A DNA stretch of 64,000 nt, from assembly GCA_964036295.1 (NCBI GenBank), contig OZ038470.1:15816436-15880435 (forward strand), given 5' to 3'. Both the position numbers and the translations under genes were made by a program. The notes under the pieces were generated by a model. The model did no database searches. It saw only the letters and a program-made list of their open reading frames with translations, and was not told where the DNA came from. Below are positions 32,843 through 45,435 of this stretch, piece by piece. The DNA comes from Plumapathes pennacea (lineage: Eukaryota > Cnidaria > Anthozoa > Antipatharia > Myriopathidae). Positions within the stretch are counted from its first letter, which is position 1. Each line of letters opens with the position of its first letter.

Positions 32843-35800
32843 ATGAACACCCATGACCGACTTCTTGTGGCTTTCCTGTTTGCCATTTCAATGGAGCAAG
32901 ACCACTTTACCGATGGTAAGTCTTCTTTTTTATTTCTAATTAAGGACGGCGTTGTACATTAGAAAACACAGCTATAGTTTGACGGAACTCGCAATCTTAG
33001 TCCTGAAAATGTTTTAACAAAATATTATTTTTTTCGGACTATCGTGCCATAAAGATCCCTGGAGCACCATTAATTCCGGTTTATGTCTAACAAACTGCGT
33101 TCTTCAATTTATCGCATATACTTGAATATTTCTTAAAAAATATATTCTTTGTGTTACGAGTACTGTGCTTCGCTGGAGTTTTTTCACCGAAACTGTTATT
33201 TCGTTTTCTTGAATCGAGCAAACTAATGAATCGAGCAAACTAATGAATCGGATTTCCAACACTTCGAGCTCACAAACACAAATAATCAAGAGAAGAGCTG
33301 CAGTAAATTTTGTCCAGGTCATAGTTCACGTCATCTAGTTTTGTGAAGTCCTAACTCTTCTAGCCACACCAAGTTTTCGAGTCTTGTCGAAAACGACGAG
33401 GCACTAAACAAACGATAAATTTGGCATGCAGGGCAATTTGCCATGCATGGCTCAAAGTCATTTCTGCTGTCTCACGGAAGCAGTAACACGAGTGTGGTGA
33501 CGGCGGTTTGGGGAACTCTAGCTATAGCCCTGAAAACAACACTCTCTTGACAGTCGTATGGGACTAGCCATAGTTTTCCGTGTGTCGCGTAACTGGTCTA
33601 AAACCTGTCAGGTTATATAAACGAGCTGACACGATTTACAGACTAATTACATAGAAATATATTTGTGCATAGAAAGTCGAGCATTTCCAGGGTCAAAATT
33701 TTGTTTACCAAGAATGAAAACATTTAGGAAAAAAAAGTCTTTCAGGGCGATGACGCTTCTTGATCGCGCAGTGTCAAATTTTGCTAGCGCCACGGGTTTT
33801 CGAGCTGGCATGTTTATCTATTCCTGCCATTTACAATGATAAGTTGCCCCAGCATTTTGTGTGTAGTTTTTTAATAGGTGCTTCAAAAGTTTGTTGATAA
33901 AAAGAAAAAACAAGACAGCTTGAAACTCGTTAAATTGTAGACTGTTTTCATTAGCCCAGTGGGATATTTAGTTTCAAATTGTTAAAATTGATGCATAAAT
34001 AATCGTATATTCTTCAGTAGGTGAGAAAAACGTGTATATAGCTGGAATTATTTGCGGAAGAAGAGATATAACGGACTTAACGGAGAAGAGAGCACAGAAA
34101 ATGAAGCGATTTGAACGCTTTTCTTTTGCCAAAACGCTGGCTAGTTAAAAACGCCCACGTATCAAACAAGCAGCTGATTCAAGTTCCTACGTTATATTTC
34201 TATTTTGTGTCATTACACAATATGGTCCCTTAGTTTAGAATCAGCCCTGGGGAATCAGCCCCCTCTTTAGCAGTAAGCTGCAAAACCCTTCAAGAAAGTT
34301 TGGATACCTTCGTTAAATAGCAAATTTCAGATCGTGGTATTCTCTGATGATTTCAAACATTTGGTTCATTCACTCAATGAGCCGGCCCTTTCAAGCGGCT
34401 CGTTTTATCGTCAGTTGTGCTTGAGTTAACTTAACAGTTATGGTCTCAGTTCTAATAAATCAACGAAAGTCACCATCTGTCAGTATGAATTTTGGTCAGG
34501 CAGTTACTACTATAAAACACAGAAAGAAGTCCTGCTATTGCAAGTGGGTTTTGCTTAATTATCGTAAGCTAAGTGCGAGCGGCACTTTGTAGTCAAAGAA
34601 TATTTTGTAATTTGCTACTAAGTTTAAAAAAAGTCGCCGTGTTTCTGTGTTTGCTTAGGTATTATTAACTATCAAACTCTTGCATTCGACGCAAGAGAAA
34701 ATTCTTTGAAAAAATTTGCATTTTGAAACTTTTCTATTTTCCTTGCATGAGATTGAAGATTCATTCAATTAAAATATGAGACGCTCAAAAACAGCAAAAA
34801 AAATGTTTTTACGGGCAGTTTTGGGCTTTTAGAACGGTTTTGTGTACTTTGTTTCATAGCGGATAAGTAATTTACAGGACATCGAATCGATCATTAATCT
34901 CTTTATTTTTATTATCTCGACAGAGATATATCAAACACCAGGGCGAAAAAAGTTGTGATGAATAATTCTTTACTTCAATATTTTCAACAGATAAATATTT
35001 AATGCTATATCCACACATGCAAAATTGCTGTTCAAAATATACTAGTTGCCTAATATTACTTAATTCCAAGACGAATTGTATTCCAATATTGCCATGCCAA
35101 CTGTGGTTGTCGATGAATCTTCTGCTTTTTGTTTCGTTTCTTTAATATATGTACCGCTACTTGGCTGTCTATCTATGAGATTCTTTGGGAATATTCCGTT
35201 TATTCATATACCCGCGGAATAGGAATAACAGAATACACACAGAATACGAGTTCCTAAAAGAACAGACTTTGCGCTATTCCAGAACAAAATAGCTAACCTG
35301 ACAGAATACGGCAAAAAAAAAAAAAAAAAAAAAAAAGAAAGAAACGAACACGATTACCGGCTATTCTGTCCATTCCGAATAAACCGTTATTCCGTCAATT
35401 CTGCTATCGGAAGCAGAATGAACTGAATACTATTCTTTCGTTTATTCCGGAATCAGAAGAGGTCCCAAAAGAACACGATTACCGTTTACTCCGGAACTAT
35501 AGGAATAAACAGAATAGTCCCAAATGAACGCGTCCTATCTGACTCTTTTGTCTTTTTTTTTTTTGTCTCTTTTTTTTGTGTGGATTAGACTTCTTAACTT
35601 GCTGTCAATAAATTTGATCCGTATATCAGGAGCCGAAGCCAGAAACCTCGATTTTCTACCGCCAGTCTCAAACAAAGCACTGAAAGGGCACAACATCACA
35701 ACACTCGATGCCGTGAACGAGGGAAACTGCATGGCAGAGTGTTACTTTGAAGAAAGGTGTGTGTCTTACAATCTCGGCCCATTTGTCAACGGATTTCACA

Positions 35801-38800
35801 AGTGCGAGTTGAAAGATGCAGATGACCTGCACCATGAAGATTTGATGCCGAAAAACGGTTACTTGTTCCGTGCAGCGAAGGTAACTGTATTTGAGTCTCG
35901 TGTGTGTGTGCACGTGTTTGCGTTTGTATCATAAGAGCTAGAATCGATCTAGGATTGTAATGAATATATTTTTTACCACCGTAGTACTTGATTGAAAATC
36001 TGGAAGATGCAATACGAGATATGTTTTTGTGAAAGCCTTCGTTATTTAGAGTTTTTGTTCGGTTTTGATACTTAAATATTTGAAAAATTCACTTCTAAAA
36101 AATATAGGTCGAACATAGGTGCCTTCAAGACGAATTACTCTTAAAATCCTAAAACCAATACCAGATTTTCTGGATTGGGCTCTTGACTTGAACGGTCTGA
36201 GTCCAAGTCCAACTTCCTCCGCGTAGATAGGGGTCAATTTTCAATATCTGAACCAGACCAAGTATTCGCTGTACCTTCTTCTCCTCAGAATCCCTGCAAT
36301 GAAATTACTTGTGATTCAGATTTAGAAACCTGTTTGACTGGTTTTACCGACAAAGGATACATTTGTCAGTGCAAACCCGGATATCGAGGAGAACCATGCA
36401 AAGGTAGAGTGAGCTCAACAGAGACCGTTAAGTACAGTAAAATAAAGTAAAATCAATAAATAAATATTAAAATCGCTTGTTCCGACGACGGGCTAGCTCG
36501 ACATTAATCTTACAGTGAAGGTTGATACGCCATGCGTTTGTTCTCTTTCCTTTAACAACAATTCCTGCATGCACTTCAGAGTTTCCCCAACCGGATGAGT
36601 ATAGTGAGTGTGTTTATCATAAAAATGTGCTGTTTGTTTCTTAATGTGCAGCTTAAGATTGCCATGGACATAAGGAAGTGTTACTTCTTACATGTTTGTG
36701 CGCGTCTGTCCTTCGGAATTGTTGCGTCTTATTCTATGCAGTTTTTTAACTTATTTGTCAGTGATGTTAAAAATGTTTACTTTTTAACTTATTTACGTGC
36801 AGATATAAATGAGTGCGCAGAAAGCCCAAACCTCTGCTTAGACCTGAGTCATGGTAAATGCCAGAACACTCATGGTTCATATCAGTGTGTATGTGCCAGT
36901 GGTTACCAGTTGAAGGACGGAGCGTACAGCGGTAAGGATTACAAAGTGACTCAATGCGAGAAAAACAAAACAGTTTTTGGACACTTGTGGGGACTTGATA
37001 AATTACCCTAGAAAGTGTTACTTTTTAGACTTATAGTGACGTATTTGATTTTTAAAGCTGCCAGACAACGAATGAAACTACAACCCTTTACCCCAACTTT
37101 AGTTTGTTCTGAGGTCCCCACTTTCATGGATTTCAAACCACGTTATTGTCTAGTTGTGCATTTATTCCTGCTTTCCCGCATGTGTTTCAGTTTTCTACAA
37201 AAATGTTTCAGTTTTCCACACAAATCATAACAGCGAGTATCACGTTGTCAGTTATGTAGTAAAACTCGAAATTTTAGCACCTTTATAAACATTAGCTGAA
37301 CTTATTCATGGAATAGAGAAGATTCAACTGCTTTACATTTGAACCTATTTGCGTCAAGAAAAAACGGCGATGACTGATAAACGTTTCACTGCAGGCCTGA
37401 CTTCCATTGCAAAGAAAAAAAAAAGCAGTAAAACCAGAACACTTAGCAAACACTCTTTTTTGGTTATCGGGTGTTCATCAGTGGGATATTATTTTTTGTT
37501 GGTCACTGGGTCATTGCATAATTTCTAACTAAATGTCGGTTTGTTTCTGTCTGACTAAATTGAAAGACACCGACGAGTGCGAAGAAAAGAAAGACGATTG
37601 CTCTACCAATGCAATGTGCCAAAACACCGAGGGCTCCTTTAATTGCATTTGTAACTTTGGTTTCCGTAAACATGGCGTGACATGCCAAAGTAAGGATTAT
37701 ATAACTTATTGACGTAGCTGATTACTTATCAATAAGGGGTATCTTTAAGACTATCACAATATACGTGGACAGACTTAGAAGGGGGTCCCTTTTCGAGCCT
37801 CTGGTATTAAAAAAGGGTTTATAAAAACGAAACTTTTTGGTATTTGAAAGGGTCAGTAAGAAGGGCTGACCAAAGGAAAGTCGTATTGGCATTTCACAGA
37901 GGTTTTAAAACTCGTCCCTTAACTGAGAAGTTCGCAAAAGTCGCGTTCCCGAGCTAGTTGCGTACGGTTTCTTGGGACGTTTTCCTATTCAAAGGCATAA
38001 TAGGGTGCAAATGTTTACCAAAGGTTTGTGAAAGGGTCACCATTTTGACTCCAGAATGGTACTTGAAAGGGTAAGGGGTTGAAAGCCTGGGCGGAGCCTC
38101 CCGGTATAAAAATTCTTTGATTGGCTGTCAATAAAAATAGAGCACCATCCCTTGAATAAATTAATGGTCTGTATTCACATAAATGTGATCAATATATTAA
38201 AACTTGTCTAAATTGAAGGTGCTTTTTCACAGAAATCACAAGATCGGGACACTATTTCTCCAAGATATTAGAAGAGTTGCCTGGTGAATCAGAAGTAAAA
38301 AAGCTGAGTGAATACTTGCTACCTGTGCAAGAGAGTGATAAGCAATGGAAGCGGTGCTTCCAAGGTTCTTTTCAAGATTACAAATCCTCTATATTCCACA
38401 CGAGATGTGACAACAAAGGTCCAACAGTAACTCTAGTCAGAGTAAACATGCACGTGTTTGGAGGCTATACTAACAGAAGCTGGAACGGACAGAATGGTAA
38501 GTTTTTATTCTCCCTGGAGTAAGTGAAATTGCTACTATAATACGGTTAAAAAAGTATGGAGTTTGATTTTGATTTTTGATTCAGTGATAGATGAAAGCTC
38601 TAACAATCGAACAATACACCTGACTTGCTGGGGATGCCTGTCAAGAGTAATCATGTGATCAGTTGGCTACGGGTTTGGATTGGTCTTGTATTGACTTCTA
38701 TTCACTATTATCAATTATCACAGGTTATTTCGAACCCGATCCAGCTTCATTCCTGTTCACACTGAAAAACTCTGACAACCAGCAGTACAAGATGCCCTAC

Positions 38801-39046
38801 AAAAGTCCACCTACGATTTTCGAGCTCGTTCCCAGTTCTATGAATAACCGCGGACCAACTTTCAGCTATGACCTTTCAATCTCTGATAATTGTAACGATA
38901 ATGAGGAATCGTACTCATATCTTGGCTACAATTATCAAACACCAGATGGATACAGTTATGGAAGTGATGAGGCTAAAAGGCTCCTCGCTGGTTCTCACAA
39001 ATTCAGATGCGAAAACTATGAAGTCTTCTATACAGAAGCAACCTGA
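32843..39046 (+). CDS. Secreted PAN / EGF / TLDc protein, 7 exons
   Basis: Predicted length is 425 residues. Exons: 32843-32915 (signal peptide, MNTHDRLLVAFLFA), 35630-35880 (PAN), 36289-36403 (EGF-like), 36803-36931 (Ca-binding EGF, DINECAESPNLC), 37567-37689 (EGF, DTDECEEKKDDC), 38233-38496 and 38724-39046 (TGA). All joins keep phase. The last two exons form a TLDc domain (about residues 231-425): GPTVTLVRVNMHVFGGYTN, SWNG, then GYFEPDPASFLFTLKN and a final FEVF-type strand (NYEVFYTEAT). TLDc domains are best known from intracellular oxidation-resistance proteins; a secreted one is less usual. Exons 1-3 are homologous to those of the gene at 19301. The function is unknown; the domain set points to the extracellular space. 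Exon 5 uses a weak acceptor (TTGAAAG), the least certain border. Confidence 0.88.
35184..35524. repeat. MITE-like element just before the PAN exon
   Basis: The left end TTTGGGAATATTCCGTTTAT at 35184 is mirrored by ATAAACAGAATAGTCCCAAA ending at 35524 (about 19 of 22 positions pair). The interior is built of many GAATA/TATTC words and an A run at 35313-35335. It lies in intron 1 about 100 bp before exon 2. Confidence 0.8.
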
Positions 39047-40510
39047 GAGCAGACGTAGAAAGAGTAGCACCGTACCCTCCGCACGTTATTTGATGTTATT
39101 TTCTTTGGTCGAAAACAAAACGATGTCGATATTTACAAATGTTCAAGCTAGTACAAATGGCCTTGTCGCCGAGAAAAACAGCAAGCTGCTACATTTCGAA
39201 GAAGCCATCGTCTTGTTCTGGATCTAGTCTAATGCATGTTAACAGGTCCTCACGCAAAGCATGTTCAAGCTCAACTTAATCAGCAAAATCCAGAACTTTA
39301 CCTTTGAACCGCTCTTAAACTGGACAAAGTTTAGCTATATCGACTGCCTCAGAAATGGAACATGCAGTATGGTATGGGGAAATTAACACAGTAGGCAACT
39401 GACCAAACTATGATTTCTCCACATATCTGTTCATAAATGGTGGGGATAATTTGTATTTCAAGGATCTTGCCGGCAAAGAATGATTGAATAATTGTATGCA
39501 CTAAAGTCGACATAGTTCCTGGCTGGACCGTTTCTGTCAGCAGCGACTAAGTCAAAAACTCTGTCTACACTGTCAGTGTACGGTATAAACTAATAAAGGG
39601 ACCATATCAACTACAGTCCTTTGCACCTCGGATCGCCCTTTTCAAGGCCCTTGCCTGAAAGTGAAAGCAATTAGCTGAATCCATTTCCATCCGATTCGTT
39701 CGAGAAGACTGATTAGTTGTTTTAACCTAAAAGTGCTATTTTCCCACATTGCCTTTGATTTATTATGTTCTCTTCAGTTTGAGAATTGTACAAACTCTCG
39801 ATTTTACACCATTTCTATAGATGTAAACCAATGTATTGGACTGACTAGGATAGGGCTTTAAACGTCTCAATGTAGTGGGACTTCTAGAGAAGTACAGATT
39901 ATTCATTGTACAGATTATGCGCAAACCGGCATTGTCCATTGTACTCATTTATCGAAGCACATGGTTTCAGCTGTGTGTCAAAATGTACATTATTTCTCGA
40001 AAAGGCATTAAGTAATTAGATAGTTTGCATTGTACAGTTTCTGCACTGATTCTTGCACATTATCTAAATATTGTCCATATACTGACTTATCGAAGTACAT
40101 GTTTAAGCTGTGTCAAAATGTGCACTTCAATACCTCGGTGTTATGTACTTCAGTGACTTGCACAAATAAACTTGATGAAAATGACAAAGAAGTCTGGTGT
40201 TTTTGCTATATTTAGGTTCTTAGCTTTAGTTCTGTATGTAAGTTTACAAGGGTTTATAACCTGCATTATACAAATATACAACCCAATCATACTTTTCAAG
40301 TCGAAGATTTTTATCATTACCTAATTTACACGTGAGGGTGAGGCAGTTTTCATTAATAAATACCGTAGAGTTACAAACTAAACGAAATCTAAACGTACGA
40401 ACCACCAAATTTCACAGCCGCTTGACAAACACATGACCAGTATCACATGTTCATCACGTGATCACGATCACATGACCTAAGCCGTGTGATGATCACGTGC
40501 AAAAGACCGA
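39047..40510. other. 3' region of the TLDc gene and intergenic DNA
   Basis: Candidate AATAAA signals lie at 39592-39597 and 40165-40170 (+). No further gene was found. At 40450-40500 there is a cluster of ATCACGTGAT-like palindromes next to the end of the first CALHM-like gene. Confidence 0.5.
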
Positions 40511-42735
40511 TCAGTCTGCCTGAGTTGTTATCAACTTATCCAATTCAACGTTTTCAATCCCATTTGAGTCAACCTCTTGAGATTTACAGCACCACGTGAA
40601 CGTGTGCTGGTTATTTCCAGCACAAGTTTTATCCTGAACCGCTCGCCAAGGGCTGGCTGGGTTTCCGTTGGCCACGCGGGGGTACAGTTCACGGAACCTA
40701 TCGTACGCCTTAATGTAGTCGGAATCTACTTCTTGGAATATCTTCTTGACATTTTCCCGTCCTGTTTTTTCTGGAATTCCATCCAAGTAGATGTCAAACT
40801 CGTCGTCGTCGCCCAAATTCAGAGTGACCTTTTTGTTCGCCTCGGTCGGTTGGTTGACGTCTTCGCCTCTCACAATTTTCTGGAAAGCAAACAGCGCTGC
40901 TGCAGCTTCCCGTCTCTCAAAAATGTAAAGATCTATTGAGAATAGAAGACAATAGAAAGATCAGTAAAGCCACGATTCAAACAGTGATGATATAGTTGAT
41001 GATAGTTCAAACTCTCGCGCCCATTTGAATACGAACCTTCATGCACTATCATGGAGTATCATCAACTATATTTTTCCTTTTACATTTTCCAATTTTCCAT
41101 GACAGTCGATGGGAATCTTTCCTGTTTGACGGTGCACGTGTATGATGTTGCACGATAGCTTTTCAGTTTCGATTGTTGTTTGCTCTCGTGAGCATTTGAT
41201 TGCTTTCTACATAAATAGTCCGCCAATAATAGTAATTGATAGTTGCGATCCCTCGACTATCATCAGCTAACATTCACCGTTTGATCGGGGCTTAATAAAT
41301 TCGAGTTTGCGTGAGCGTGTGCGCATGCTCGTGCGTTGGCTCTCTGACTCAGTGTGAGTGAAGTTTTTACAAAACAGTTCGAGGCCTAAATGAAAATCTA
41401 TTTTAAAATGTATACAAGCCTGGGTGACTTATTTTTCTTACTTGGCTGCGCTGATTCTGTACGATGTAACATAGTCCGCCAGTCATTATACATCGCAGTG
41501 TGATGAACGAAACATGACAGCCAACTCACTTAAATCCGACTCACTCATACTTTCCATTCTCGTAGGTAACAAAACTCACTCAAAAGATACCACTCACTCA
41601 CTCACTCACTCACTCACTCACTCACTCACTCACTCACTCACTCACCCACTCACACTTACACTTCACTCCTAACCCACATTATTTTTTTCACTACAACATT
41701 TGCTCGAGTCATTAGATTCTCTCTTTCTGACGTCACTCCTTATATACGTGGCAGTTAAAACAACATCCGCCCAGTTATGGTGGGAGTTGAACAAAAACAT
41801 ACAGCAGGGAATATACAGATATGTCCTCGAAAACAAAAACAAAATAAAAAATAAAAATTCAAATTTTGTTCAAGCTGTCGGCGCGATCGTACAATGGAAT
41901 CATATACCATTCTGCCATACTAACATAACATCCGCCTTCACTTTCTCTCACTGAGTCAATTGTGCGTTCACTTTCCACATGATCACTGATTAATCAGTGT
42001 CTTCACTCACGCATCACTGATGACCGAAGTGGATTTATTCAGATCGATACACTTACTTTTGAGAAGTAGATCATCCTTTAAAAAACAGTTCTTTGTAATT
42101 ATTACAATAGCCCCCAAGGCCGTCATTATCCCAACCACGACCCAAGCTAAGATGTGGGATTGTGCTTTTCCAGCGGCAAGCTGTTCTTCCAGAGTTTGGA
42201 TCTCTGTGTCTGTCAGGTTTCTTTTAGCAACGCCCGGGCCAACGGTAGCACAGAGGTAGTAGTCTCCGTTTGCAAAGCAGGCAATCAGCCAGGCTGCTGG
42301 ACCGACCATCGCCTTCACAATCCCAGACGGAATCAACCGAGCGACCACGTCACCTCGGCGACGATATCGTTTGATAAAGCATCTTCCCGACAACTGCCAA
42401 ACCTCGCCGATAATCAGCAAATTGGCGCAGAAAAGAAGGAAGGCTGGGACATACAAGAAGCAGTCGGCGTAGAGGCCATGGTCCTTCACTGGGCAGTCGA
42501 AAACTTTCGAGCTAATGAGTCGCTCCAGACCAAAGGATATGAACCCAACAATTATATTTTTCAGAGTTATCTTTTTGTCTTTAATAAGGCCGATGACTCC
42601 ATCAGTGGTCACTGCTGCGGTGAAGTAGTCTTTATATTTTCTTAGGGTTGACTTTTTGTTACTCCCTATGTCTCCGTTTGTACTCTGTGTTGTTGTTTCC
42701 TCTCGAGGTTTATCGTCATTCGTATTTGCTGCCAT
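40511..42735 (-). CDS. CALHM-like channel protein, tandem copy 1
   Basis: Two exons, 42057-42735 and 40511-40932, are joined in phase 1 to give 366 residues. The calcium homeostasis modulator family is recognised by a four-TM plan and its landmarks: TM1 about 57-75; FDCP (C81) and C92 after it; TM2 with YVPAFLLFCANLL; TM3 with AMVGPAAWLIACF followed by NGDYYLCA (C162); an NLT glycosylation site at 173; and TM4 about 186-206. Exon 2 begins NLYIFERREAAAAL, like the C-terminal helix of CALHMs (YIDIERKLFDE type), and ends with an acidic helical tail. CALHMs assemble as large-pore, voltage- and calcium-sensitive channels passing ions and ATP in the plasma membrane; that function is inferred for this copy. 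Two sister genes follow, on the same strand. Confidence 0.85.
41586..41646. repeat. (ACTC)n microsatellite in CALHM copy 1 intron
   Basis: About 15 ACTC units form a simple tandem repeat inside the intron at 40933-42056. Confidence 0.97.
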
Positions 42736-43906
42736 TTTTATGTTTCTTGAGGATTAGTCAGCGCACTATAGAATCAGTTGTGTTGTTCGGGGAGATCGCG
42801 TGACCTAATATTTAAATTCATAAACCACGAACATGGTATCAAATCACAGACACGAACTCTCGTTCGCAAGCTATTTTCACTGTAAGAAACGCAAGAAAGT
42901 GAAACAAGCTCTAAATATCCCACGACTTTATTGTAAACAGCAGAGTGCGCGTGTCGCGCGTGTCGTGTACAGCGAAATGTACGTGACGTGACTATGTTTA
43001 TGTTATAGCGACGTTTGTGCGGTTTTGCACATGGCGGCCCGGGCATGCCGCTCTAAACAGCACAAAAGGTCTCGAAAACACTTATCAGCACGAGAATTGC
43101 ATGTATTACTGTTAAGACCAGTTTTTTCCTGTGTGATTGGGTAATTTTGTCATCGAAGAGGATCAACTTCGAATTTCTCTTTCAGTTTCTCACTAGAAAT
43201 ATGCCATATAGTAAGAAGTTGGCTTTCGATACCTTACTCAGGTGAAAGCTCATACTATAAAAGGTTGGGTGAAGATATTGGGAGTGAAAAGGTTAGTGAG
43301 AAATTATATGAAGATCGAACTAAAGGATGATGATACTACAAGGGAGGATCGACTTGGCTCAGGACACTGATCGATAATAGAATCCTTGGCTTTAGCTGCC
43401 GTAAACGTACAATTTGGCACGCCACTCCAAAAACACGTGCAGCATGTCAAACACTAGACTATTGAAGAGGAGTGCACTGTTTTCAAGTAAACAATAACAG
43501 TGCGGTCGGGGTCGCCTGATCAACCGATTCAGAAATTATCGTTGTATTCGTAAATATTCCAGTCGTATAACGCAAAAAGCTTTTTTTATTACAAATAATC
43601 AATAAGCCGAGCTGACTTGGTTCAAATATTTACATATGCATACTACCAATACCACATCACTAAATGCAACAAATGATTGTTTTTCAGCGTCCTCGTTTAT
43701 AAATCACATAATTAAATGCATTAAGTATAACGGCATTTTATCTTGTTGGCAGACGAATGTAATACGCGACCACTGTATGTATTTACCTCGCGCTACAGTG
43801 TAGATATAAGCACCTCAAAAGTAAAGTAATAGAAGTACCTGGTATTTAGTTTTTAAAAGCGTTCTGAGAGAACAGCAAACTATCTCAATCATCACTAATC
43901 TTTGTC
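42736..43906. other. CALHM copy 1-copy 2 spacer
   Basis: It must hold the promoter of copy 1. A diverged copy of the 209-bp repeat (see 24960) spans about 43145-43300, with ATCAACTTCGAATTTCTCTTTC, TTCGATACCTTACTCAG and a TGGGAGTGAAAAGGTTA end. No gene was found. Confidence 0.5.
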
Positions 43907-45435
43907 TCATACACAACAAGCCTGACAATCAAAACCTGCTCGATCGTCCGCGTCTGCCACCCAACTATCTGCTGGGTGTCCTGTCACCACGCGAGGGTAC
44001 ATCTCACTGAATTTAATGTAAGCCTGGCAATAGTTGGCCTCTGCGTCCTTAAATATTTTCTCGACTTTTGTTATTCCCGTTTTTTCTGGAATTCCATTCA
44101 AATAGACATAGAATTGCTCTTCATCTCCAAACTTTTGAGTGATCTTCCCGTCCTGCTCCTGATATGATTTCTTCAGGTCCTCGATTGTTTCGCCATTTTC
44201 AAGGGTCTCGAAGGCAAGCTTCGCTGCTACAGCCTCTCGTCTCTGGCAAGTGTAAATATCTGTGAAGAATGGAGTCGTTGAACTGTCAGAACGCAAGTTC
44301 TGCATGCGTATAAATTCCTCAGCAGTAGACGAACTGAAACGCGGTCAAAAATTTGGCATAGAGAAAGTACTCGTTTGATTGTTTTGGTTTCCGATTGGTC
44401 AAAACAAGTTTAGCATCGACATTCTCGGCTCAATCAAGGGCAAAAGCAAAGCCTGATTGCAAAATTTTCACGCAATCGCACTTCCTGTTTTGTAAAATCA
44501 AGTAAAATCAAACGCGGTTTACTTTGGATCTGATACGTCGAAATGTTTCTTACAGCCTCCGCTGTGAGTCTGGCAATGTACTTTGTCATTTGGCTTTTGA
44601 CAGTCATTTGAAAATGGGTCTTGTAGTGATACGTTACTTGTCGTCACATTATCGGTTCGAGAAATATATACCAGCAGTCAACAAACCACCGTGGACAGAC
44701 TGATATTAATAATACATAAAATCAGGCATACTCACGGCTTTGTAGGAGTGCAGCATCCTTTAAGCAGCAGTTCTTTAAAATGACGATTAAAGCTCCAACA
44801 CCGGCTGCTATCGCAAGTACAAGCCAAGTCCAGATGTGGGACAGGGCCGTTGCAGTAGCAAGCTGTTCTTCCAGAGTTTTCCTCTCTGCATCAGTCATGT
44901 TTCCAGTTGAATTCCTTTTGTCAACACCCGGACCGACTGTCGCACAGACATAGTAGTCTGCATTTGCGTAACTGCCGACGAGCCATGCGGCTGGACCAAC
45001 CATCGCTTTAAACAGGCTTGGGATCTGATGGTAGAACACTTCCCCGCGTCGATGATATTCTTTGACGCAGCATCTTCTCGTTATCTTCCAAACCTCGCCG
45101 ATGATCAGCAGATTGGCGCAGAACAGAAGCCATGCTGGGACGAACAAGAAGCAGTTACCGTAACGCTGATAGTTTTTCAGTGGGCAGTCGAAAAGTTCTG
45201 AATTAATTAGTCGCTCCAGGCCGAAGGATACAAACGCAATGATAATGTTCTTCAAAGTTATTTGTTTGTCCTTGATGAAACCGATGGCTCCGTTTGTTGT
45301 GAAGTAATCTTTGAACTTTTCAAGGACCGACATTTTGTTGTCTGGCTTGTTGCCTGCATTTCCGCCAGCGTTAGTCGAGTTCGTCGCGGCATTATCATCA
45401 TTTGTCGATACAAGTGGAATAGCAGACTCTGTCAT
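43907..45435 (-). CDS. CALHM-like channel protein, tandem copy 2
   Basis: Two exons, 44736-45435 and 43907-44259, are joined in phase 1 to give 350 residues. The intron position is the same as in the two sisters. Landmarks are ITLKNIIIAFVSFGLERL in TM1, FDCP (C84) and C95, VPAWLLFCANLLIIGEVW in TM2, AMVGPAAWLVGSYANADYY with C164, two N-glycosylation sequons (NST, NMT) in the second outer loop, and a TM4 near 201-220. Exon 2 opens HIYTCQRREAVAAKLAFE and closes in a cysteine-rich end (CQACCV) that the sisters lack. It is the most divergent of the three. The channel role is inferred from the family. Confidence 0.85.

Noticed and set aside
42154..42645. 163-aa plus-strand frame opposite CALHM copy 1 (also similar frames opposite copy 3)
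   Set aside because: Shadow of the minus-strand CALHM exon: the same offset frame appears opposite the paralogue because the coding strand is conserved.
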